Source of the DNA: Thioalkalivibrio sp. ALE31
Lineage (GTDB): Bacteria > Pseudomonadota > Gammaproteobacteria > Ectothiorhodospirales > Ectothiorhodospiraceae
NCBI RefSeq assembly: GCF_000377405.1
Contig: NZ_KB905024.1
Location: 62,001-126,000, forward strand
Direction: 5' to 3'
Length of the DNA stretch: 64,000 bases
In this document: piece by piece, positions 59,033 through 64,000 of the stretch
Layout: each line of letters begins with the position of its first letter
Numbering within the stretch: the first letter of the stretch is position 1
Program-made: the position numbers and the translations under genes
Notes under the pieces: model-generated
The model's database searches: none
The model's input: the letters and a program-made list of their open reading frames with translations, nothing else
What the model was told of the DNA's origin: nothing

Positions 59033-59288
59033 TCGGTTGCTTTGCTGGACCGACGAAGCATGGACTGACTACCTCTACTGGCAACGTCAGGACAAGAAGA
59101 CCCTGAAGCGGATCAACAAGTTGATAGAAGACGTGAGGCGGTCTCCATTTGAAGGCATTGGCAAGCCGGAAGCCCTCAAGGTGAACCTGGCGGGTTTCTG
59201 GTCGCGTCGGATTGATGACACCAATCGACTTGTGTATGCGGTGGAGGATTCGTCTATCACGATCATCTCCTGCCGATATCACTATTAA
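59025..59288 (+). CDS. yoeB: YoeB/Txe-family mRNA interferase toxin
   Basis: An 87-residue RelE-fold toxin. WTDEAWTDYLYWQRQDKKTLKRIN (in part) at the start, SPFEGIGKPEALK (~40), WSRRIDDTNRLVY (~60) and the ending SCRYHY are all diagnostic of YoeB, including the catalytic C-terminal His-Tyr. It cleaves mRNA at the ribosome. The gene is intact. Start ATG 59025 overlaps phd; a GTG two codons earlier is possible. The following 100 bp to def hold no gene. Confidence 0.94.
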   Translation: MSSRLLCWTDEAWTDYLYWQRQDKKTLKRINKLIEDVRRSPFEGIGKPEALKVNLAGFWSRRIDDTNRLVYAVEDSSITIISCRYHY

Positions 59289-59389
59289 GTGCGAGGGCGA
59301 CTACCGACGCATCCTGTATCGGCGATCGACGGTACCGTCCTAGTAGCCGGAGGAAGTCGGGCCCATTCGGATGGCCAGCAGGGGCGGGC

Positions 59390-59941
59390 TTACGTGGGCT
59401 TTGACGAGGGTGCCGCGTGGAACTCGCGGTATTCGTCGAGGAAGGCGAGGCGGGTGGTGTCGGTGACGCGGTCGATGAACAGGGTGCCATCGAGGTGGTC
59501 GATCTCGTGCTGGAAGACGGTGGCGAGGAACCCTTCGGGTTCCAGGTGGCGGGGCGTGCCGTCGGGCTCGTAGTAGTCCACGGCGATGTGGCGCGGCCGG
59601 GCAACCTCCCCGCGCAGCCCGGGTACGGACAGGCAGCCTTCCCAGTAGCGTTGCGGGGTTGGGTCCAGCACGGTCACGGTCGGGTTGACGAGGACCAAGC
59701 GGCCGGTCGGCACGGCTCCGGGGTAACGGGTATTGCCCGGCTGGATCTCGATCACGGCTACGCGTAGCGGAACGCCGATCTGGGCAGCAGCCAGGCCGAG
59801 GCCTTCGCTGGCGTGCATGGTATCGACGAGGTCGTCCACCAGGGCGTGCAGCCCAGGGCTGTCAAAGTCCGAGTCGGGTACCGGGTCGCAGACGCGACGC
59901 AGATCGGGGTGCCCCATGCGCAGAATACGGCGAATGCTCAT
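59390..59941 (-). CDS. def: Peptide deformylase
   Basis: A 183-residue metallo-enzyme that removes formyl groups from new proteins. All three motifs are intact: GLGLAAAQIGV (~48), EGCLSVPG (~96) and QHEIDHLDG (~140), giving the Cys and two His metal ligands. The start MSIRRILRMGHPDL is the family start. It has no fmt or other usual def neighbour. It sits alone among TA loci, and copies of its two ends are scattered around, so it is probably an accessory second deformylase. Confidence 0.95.
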   Translation of the reverse strand: MSIRRILRMGHPDLRRVCDPVPDSDFDSPGLHALVDDLVDTMHASEGLGLAAAQIGVPLRVAVIEIQPGNTRYPGAVPTGRLVLVNPTVTVLDPTPQRYWEGCLSVPGLRGEVARPRHIAVDYYEPDGTPRHLEPEGFLATVFQHEIDHLDGTLFIDRVTDTTRLAFLDEYREFHAAPSSKPT

Positions 59942-60006
59942 GGAAACGATGGTGCCACGGCGCCGCATCTTCCGCTGCTGCGGGAGATGCGCGATGGAAT
60001 CGCGTG

Positions 60007-61187
60007 TTAGCTGGAAGGCGTCCAGCCATGCCCGGCATGCCAGGTTTCCCGAAACACCGCACGTTGTTTGATCGCGCGCAGCGGACGCGACAGGAACGCT
60101 CGCAGATCCGTTACTACATCGGAAAGCGGGAGGTGTGCCAGGGTGTTTTTCTTCAGGAATGCCTGCCACTGGATCTGCTTCGATCGGTCCTGTGCGAAGT
60201 CGTCGCTCAGGCCGAACGGGGTACCTTCCGGCAGCGGTGTCATGCGGCGTTCGAATGTCGCGTGAATGGCCTGGTACAGAATTTCGCCTTCGAAATCGGC
60301 ATAACGCGACAAGACCCAGAGATCGAAGTAATCCTTCATACGACTGTTGGCGATGCCAAGCGACACCAGGGCCTCCAGCTTTTCGGCGACAACGGTCGAG
60401 CGGGGATAGGCGCGAAGCCTGGGGGCAGGCATGTCGGGCAAGATCACCGGGAACTCGATGGCGTCGGGGCCTGGTGTCACGGCATCGCCAAAACCCACGT
60501 CGATCTGCGTGTGACAGCGCGCACCGTCCAACAGCCCTATCAACGTGATCCGCACACCGGAGTAGCTGGCCTCCTTGCGAATCGCCTCCGCGCGTACCGA
60601 GTCGGCCTGAAAACGGATTCCATCGTCCTGCTCCACCGAACAGACATCCCGAAACACAGCCTCAAGATGTGGCAGCTCGGCTGACCCAAGGCCCAGGAGG
60701 TCGGCATCACGCGTCGGTCGGTGCGGGATGTCGAACCACAGATCGAACAGCAAGGCGCCCTTGAGAAGGAACTGGTCTGCATGGGAGGAGGTGCTCAGGC
60801 GATAAAGGAACCGTTCAAGGGCATAGCGGGTTAGGGAAACCCTGATCCATGTACACGCTCGCGTTGGTGTCCCAGGTTTTCCGAGACAAGGCGCGGTGCG
60901 CAGCCGGTAGTGGCTCTACCCGCAAGCGGCGTAATGCAGGATCGGGGAACCTGGGGTGCCAACCCCGAGGGGCTCGGCCGCTTTTGCGCGGGAACGGCGT
61001 TGCGGCTCCCTTGTGCAGAATGACTGCACGGCAGTCGCCGCGCCTTGTTCGCACGCAAAAGCGACTCGAGCGCGAGCGTGTACATGGACCAGGGTTTCCC
61101 TGGTACGAGGTTGTAGTCCTGCTTGTGGTTTCGGGCGTTTTCGAGCAGTCGGGCACGCACCGAGGCAGCGGGGTTTTTGGGACTCAC
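60007..61187 (-). pseudogene. abiEii: AbiEii/AbiGii nucleotidyltransferase toxin, split by MITE-like element B
   Basis: The gene starts at GTG 61187, overlapping the abiEi stop (GTGA). It reads SPKNPAASVRARLLENARN and then QDYNLV, and is cut at 61101 by the 269-bp element. On the other side the same protein resumes at TRYALERFLYRL and runs through the nucleotidyltransferase motif PTRDADLLG (Asp-x-Asp) to a normal end. Reading through the element stops within 118 codons (TAA at its edge), so the toxin is inactive. AbiE toxins are type IV nucleotidyltransferases neutralised by AbiEi repression. Confidence 0.88.
60833..61101. mobile_element. MITE-like element B, copy 2, inside abiEii
   Basis: A 269-bp copy of element B with better-matched ends than copy 1. 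The left end is AGGGAAACCCTGATCCATG, and the right end is its inverse with one difference in the first 24 bases. It interrupts abiEii after codon 28. The flanks (GCGGGTT and GGTACG) give no convincing target duplication. No transposase is encoded, so it must be moved by another element's enzyme. Confidence 0.88.
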
Positions 61188-61783
61188 GTCAGGCTCTCCA
61201 GATAAGGGCGCATGACATTGCCGACCCGGCACAGCCTGGCAAACTGCCAGAGTTCGTCCATGCGCACCCGCTTCTCACTCCAGGCCTCGCGCAGGGCCTC
61301 CAGAGCGACATCCAGGCCAATCTTGTTGCGGTACTTGAAACAGTCCGCGACCGTCCTGGCAATACCGGTGACGCGCACCGGAACCCCTTCGATCAAGTAT
61401 TCCTCGACGCCTTCGGCAAGAAGAGGATCGGAAAAGCGGACAATACGCAGGGCCGGGTAGTCGATCCGGGGAGCGCGGGCCTTGTTGGGGATGGCAAGCC
61501 AGACCTCGAATGGCGACTGGGTGGTGAGATTATGGAAACGCAATGCCGAGAGCAGGCACACCACCGCTCGCGGATGCTTGCGCGCGGTCTCGGCCAGCGC
61601 GGTGTGTTCCGAGACAGGACGGTCCGGCAGCGCATAGAGGCCGCGCGCAACCCGCGCGAGCATGCCCTGACGGACGAGACGCGTCAGCGCAACTCTTGGC
61701 AGGCCCAGTGGTTCCAGGTCGCGCGACCGGATCAGTCCGCGTTTGCGCGCGAGATCGAGGATGGCTTCTGCGCTATTGCCCAT
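61184..61783 (-). CDS. abiEi: AbiEi-family antitoxin
   Basis: A 199-residue transcriptional repressor antitoxin. An N-terminal winged helix (SAEAILDLARKRGLIRSRDL) leads into LVRQGMLARVARGLYAL, then the AbiEi C-terminal domain with PFEVWLAIPNKARAPR and GVPVRVTGIARTVADCF. It is intact although the toxin is disrupted. The start MGNSAEA is the family start; a TTG at 61819 would add 12 residues. A candidate operator lies just upstream. Confidence 0.9.
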   Translation of the reverse strand: MGNSAEAILDLARKRGLIRSRDLEPLGLPRVALTRLVRQGMLARVARGLYALPDRPVSEHTALAETARKHPRAVVCLLSALRFHNLTTQSPFEVWLAIPNKARAPRIDYPALRIVRFSDPLLAEGVEEYLIEGVPVRVTGIARTVADCFKYRNKIGLDVALEALREAWSEKRVRMDELWQFARLCRVGNVMRPYLESLT

Positions 61784-61806
61784 GCCGGCATGCTGTTCCG
61801 TTATGC

Positions 61807-61828
61807 CGGTAGAAGTCAATCACTACCG
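61807..61828 (-). promoter_or_regulatory. Inverted repeat upstream of abiEi
   Basis: CGGTAG (61807-61812) and CTACCG (61823-61828) are separated by 10 bp and lie 24 bp before the abiEi start. AbiEi proteins repress their own operon through inverted repeats in the promoter, so this is a likely site. The promoter boxes themselves are unclear. Confidence 0.45.
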
Positions 61829-61876
61829 ACAAAAAGAAACACCCTGATTGTCCACGACCGCGAGCGACGGATACGG

Positions 61877-61961
61877 TGCGGCGTCGCAGATACGACGCAG
61901 ATCACGGTATCCACGGGCAGGATACGGCGGACGCTCATGGGAAGGATGGTGCCACGAAGCC
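61877..61961 (-). pseudogene. 5'-terminal fragment of peptide deformylase, copy 1
   Basis: This segment matches 59882-59964, that is, the first ~20 codons of def and ~20 bp upstream of it. Shared blocks are GACGCAGATC, GGATACGGCG and GCTCATGG, and then GATGGTGCCACG. On the minus strand it reads ATG-AGC-GTC-CGC-CGT-ATC, as in def, and then loses frame by one base. It has the same orientation as def. The following 62-62.1 kb stretch holds no gene. Confidence 0.82.
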
Positions 61962-62111
61962 GAGGCTGACGTTGGTACGGGGATACCTGCCGGAGAGGAA
62001 CGCTGAAACAGGACGTTGCCCAGATGGGGTTATCGGCTGTGCGATGAGGAAGACACCCATCTTTCTGGCTGCCGCCTAGCCGTACTCGGCGCCCGCGTCA
62101 GGAGCCCGACC

Positions 62112-62139
62112 TTGATATACCATATTCAGTATGCATACT
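62112..62139 (+). promoter_or_regulatory. Promoter and operator of the RelE/XRE TA operon
   Basis: TTGATA (62112-62117) and CATACT (62134-62139) are separated by 16 bp. The perfect palindrome AGTATGCATACT (62128-62139) overlaps the -10. A wider inverted pair ATACCA/TGGTAT brackets it. The toxin start is only 10 bp further on. This is a typical autoregulated TA operator. Confidence 0.6.
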
Positions 62140-62148
62140 CTATTTGGT

Positions 62149-62430
62149 ATGTGGGAGATCTTTGAACACAAGAGGGTAGAAAAGAGCCTGGCGGCCGCCC
62201 CTCCAGAAGTTCAGAAGCGGTACGAGAAGTGGAAGGACATCGTCACCATCTCCGGTCCGCAGGGGTTGCGGCATATTCGGGGCTTCAACGACGAAGCCTT
62301 GTCCGGCAAGTGGAAAGGCTTCCGATCGTCTCGACTGAATATCCAGTACCGCGTCATTTACCGGGTGGAGAAAGACAAGGTGCTCGTTGAAGTCGAGAAG
62401 GTAACTCCCCACGATTACGGGAGGGCGTGA
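62149..62430 (+). CDS. RelE/HigB-family toxin
   Basis: A 93-residue RelE-fold protein. It starts MWEIFEHKRVEKSLAAAPP, and the family core SGKWKGFRSSRLNIQYRVIY carries the basic and Tyr residues expected for mRNA cleavage. It ends EVEKVTPHDYGRA, the common HigB C-terminus. The upstream ATG at 62131 lies inside the operator palindrome, so I prefer 62149. Toxin-first order with an XRE antitoxin one base downstream is HigBA-like. Confidence 0.9.
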   Translation: MWEIFEHKRVEKSLAAAPPEVQKRYEKWKDIVTISGPQGLRHIRGFNDEALSGKWKGFRSSRLNIQYRVIYRVEKDKVLVEVEKVTPHDYGRA

Positions 62431-62431
62431 C

Positions 62432-62692
62432 ATGAGTGATTATCGCAAGGCTAAGAAGAGGGTTGAGGTTTCGGTTGGCGAATCGGTCCGGATCCTGCGT
62501 GAGCTTCAGGAAATGAGCCAGAACGATCTGGCGAATGCCTCCGGGATCCCCCAGTCGACCATTTCGGCCATCGAGAATGACCGTGTACGTCTCGGTGTTG
62601 ATCGTGCCAAGGTCCTGGCAAGGGCATTGCGCTGCCACCCCGCCGTACTCGTATTCCCGGGCTGGGATGTCGAGCATGAATCGGCCGCATAG
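62432..62692 (+). CDS. XRE-family antitoxin
   Basis: An 86-residue protein with a helix-turn-helix spanning RILRELQEMSQNDLANASGI and PQSTISAIENDRVRLGVDRA. The ending HPAVLVFPGWD is common in HigA-like antitoxins. It lies one base after the toxin stop (TGACATG). It should repress the operon through the AGTATGCATACT palindrome and neutralise the RelE-like toxin. Confidence 0.92.
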   Translation: MSDYRKAKKRVEVSVGESVRILRELQEMSQNDLANASGIPQSTISAIENDRVRLGVDRAKVLARALRCHPAVLVFPGWDVEHESAA

Positions 62693-62728
62693 CCATCAAG
62701 CCATTCGGGAACACGCAAAGTCAGCAGG

Positions 62729-62812
62729 GCACCAGGTCGCAGACGCGACGCAGCTCGGGCGGCCCATACGCAGACACGGCCAACGCTTATTGATGGGGAG
62801 GATGGTGCTACG
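62729..62812 (-). pseudogene. 5'-terminal fragment of peptide deformylase, copy 2
   Basis: Matches def 59878-59960 with GGTCGCAGACGCGACGCAG identical over 19 bases and the GATGGTGC-TACGG upstream block retained. The start codon area is altered (CTTATTGATGG), so it is dead. It is the third occurrence of the def 5' region and closes the right side of the RelE/XRE TA unit. Confidence 0.82.
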
Positions 62813-62822
62813 GGAAAGATAA

Positions 62823-62871
62823 TGGTGGCCGGGGACGGAATCGAACCGCCGACACGGGGATTTTCAATCCC
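62823..62871 (-). other. 3' fragment of tRNA-Phe, probable attachment site
   Basis: On the minus strand the sequence gives the anticodon arm GGGATTGAAAATCCCC with anticodon GAA. Next come a variable loop, the T-arm with GGTTCGATTCC, the acceptor 3' strand and CCA. The D-arm and 5' acceptor strand are absent; upstream sequence does not fold as a tRNA. A 49-nt tRNA 3' end next to a tyrosine recombinase is the classic att remnant of an integrated element. Confidence 0.85.
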
Positions 62872-63205
62872 TCGCTGATACCGTTTCCTGCGTTAACCGG
62901 AATTAGTCAAAACGCTATATTTCAGTGTTTTACCTGCGTTGCAACCGCAAAGCTAACGCGGGATAATCAACCCGAATTGCCCGAATCTGCTTACACAGTG
63001 CTTACACGGCGCTTACATGACCCCCCGGGGGCGGCCCTGGCGGGGGGCGGGCTCACGGAGCAAGCCCACACCCACCCCCTCGCTCCAGCAGACCCCTTCC
63101 CGAAAATTTCCCGTGAAAATCGGGCAGGGGGGCAAAACGAAAAAGCCCCACCGGTGCGCCAACACCGGCGGGGCTGCTCACCACCGAACCTGTGCGGAGG
63201 TTCCA
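62872..63205. other. Recombinase upstream region with direct repeats
   Basis: It contains three GCTTACA(C/T) repeats at 62989, 63000 and 63011 (period 11 bp), the usual form of integrase arm-binding sites. At 63140-63175 is a G+C-rich hairpin (AGCCCCACCGGTG/CACCGGCGGGGCT) with five A on its left, which would stop leftward transcription. No gene is seen. Confidence 0.55.
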
Positions 63206-64000
63206 ATGGCTACCAGCAATGCTACTCGCGTCCGGCTTACCCGTGAACGGCTGAAGGCGTTCACCTGCCCCCCTGAACGCCGCCAAGCCTTCTTGTGGGA
63301 CTCGGAGGCGCCCGGCCTGGGGCTGCGCGTCACCAAAGCCGGTGCGAAGGCGTACATTTTCCAATCCCGCCTACACGGGCGCTCCCTGCGCGTCACCATC
63401 GGCCCGGTGGGGCACTTCGAGACCGTTGAAGATGCCCGAACCGAGGCCCGGCGGCTGGCGGAGCTGGTGCGGCAGGGGGTGCACCCCGAGGATGACGCGA
63501 AGGCCAAGGCCGCCGAGGCGGAGGCCGCAAGGGCGGAACGCACCCGGGCCACGGTGACACTGGGAGATGCCTGGACGGACTACGTGGCCGAACGGTCGGG
63601 GGAGTGGAGCGAGGCGCACCGGCACGACCATGACCGCGCCATGACGGCACCGGGGCTACCCCGCCGCCGGAGCCGCCAGCCCACCACCGCGGGTGCGTTG
63701 TACAGCCTGCGAGGGGAGCGGCTGCGGGATCTCACCGCCGAGAGGCTGGCCCGGTGGATGGAAACCGAGAGCGCGAAGCGCCCCGCCGTGGCGGCCCGTG
63801 CCTTCCGGCTGCTGCGCACGTTCCTGAACTGGGCCGCCGAGCATCCCGACTATCGAGGGCTGGCGGACACTAGCGCGCTGCTGACCGGTGCGGTGCGGCG
63901 CAAGGTGCCAAGGCAGAAGCCGAGGGATGACGTGCTCCAGCGCGAGCAGTTGGCCCCCTGGTTCGAGGCGGTGCGACGGATCACCAACCCGGTGGCATCC
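63206..64000 (+). CDS. Tyrosine recombinase (phage-type integrase), C-terminus off the right edge
   Basis: The first 265 codons of an integrase with GGAGG six bases before the ATG. The N-terminal DUF4102-type arm-binding domain is clear: FLWDSEAPGLGLRVTKAGAK (~30) and FQSRLHGRSLRVTIGPVG. A core-binding SAM-like domain follows (TLGDAWTDYVAER, ~120, to FLNWAAEHP). The catalytic domain with its Arg, His and Tyr lies beyond the window. It reads away from the tRNA-Phe fragment, so the integrated element extends to the right. Confidence 0.92.
   Translation, partial: MATSNATRVRLTRERLKAFTCPPERRQAFLWDSEAPGLGLRVTKAGAKAYIFQSRLHGRSLRVTIGPVGHFETVEDARTEARRLAELVRQGVHPEDDAKAKAAEAEAARAERTRATVTLGDAWTDYVAERSGEWSEAHRHDHDRAMTAPGLPRRRSRQPTTAGALYSLRGERLRDLTAERLARWMETESAKRPAVAARAFRLLRTFLNWAAEHPDYRGLADTSALLTGAVRRKVPRQKPRDDVLQREQLAPWFEAVRRITNPVAS

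Noticed and set aside
59298-59345. A further def fragment before the def 3' end
   Set aside because: GATCGACGGTACCGTCCTAG has only a short chance resemblance to the def 3' region; no extended alignment.
62823-62871. A complete tRNA-Phe gene
   Set aside because: The 5' acceptor strand and D-arm are missing; only the anticodon arm onward matches.

Overview
The window is a GC-rich gammaproteobacterial chromosome segment. It carries a nearly complete exosortase A (XrtA)/PEP-CTERM exopolysaccharide locus. The gene set and codon use suggest a halophilic or alkaliphilic member of the Ectothiorhodospiraceae (Thioalkalivibrio-like), but no rRNA or other marker confirms this.

Layout. (1) 1-23 kb, mostly read leftward: a PglK-like ABC exporter, a free-standing adenylation enzyme, a GNAT, glycosyltransferases, the two XrtA-associated hydrolases with an acyl carrier protein, an asparagine-synthase-like enzyme that has lost its glutaminase signature, a CapK-like ligase, three XrtA-type glycosyltransferases, the XrtA amidotransferase and XrtA itself. 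A small island at 10.5-12.7 kb inside this block holds two toxin-antitoxin (TA) loci embedded in repeats. (2) 23-30.6 kb, leftward: FemAB-like protein, polysaccharide deacetylase, secretion ATPase, outer-membrane protein, tyrosine autokinase and chain-length regulator. (3) 30.9-39.1 kb, rightward: a PilZ gene and then a tightly coupled six-gene operon of two AHL-synthase-fold N-acyltransferases, an E1/ThiF-like adenylyltransferase, a LolA-like periplasmic protein, a LysM/outer-membrane-barrel fusion and an RND/MMPL transporter. (4) 39.1-49.9 kb: a PEP-CTERM substrate behind a good sigma-54 promoter, then leftward the TPR lipoprotein PrsT, the sigma-54 activator PrsR, the sensor kinase PrsK, the initiating sugar transferase and a Wza-like export protein. 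(5) 50-52 kb: a YdcF-like protein and GalE.

(6) 52-64 kb is accessory DNA. It holds a 5'-truncated DUF3427-type helicase and a Cap2/Cap3-like E2-E1 plus JAMM pair, preceded by a 41-residue proline-rich protein ending in glycine. Next come duplicated small genes with a three-copy upstream repeat, an IS1595-type remnant and two copies of a ~270-bp MITE-like element, one of which splits the AbiEii toxin gene. Three TA loci follow, each bounded by copies of one end of the peptide deformylase gene. A 3' piece of tRNA-Phe and a tyrosine recombinase running off the right edge mark the start of an integrated element.

How it works together (inference): the undecaprenyl-linked glycan is started by the 47.7-kb transferase, extended by the XrtA glycosyltransferases, and exported through the chain-length/export proteins. 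PEP-CTERM proteins are processed by XrtA under PrsK/PrsR/RpoN control. The 31.5-39.1 kb operon looks like an acyl-conjugate synthesis and export module attached to this locus.
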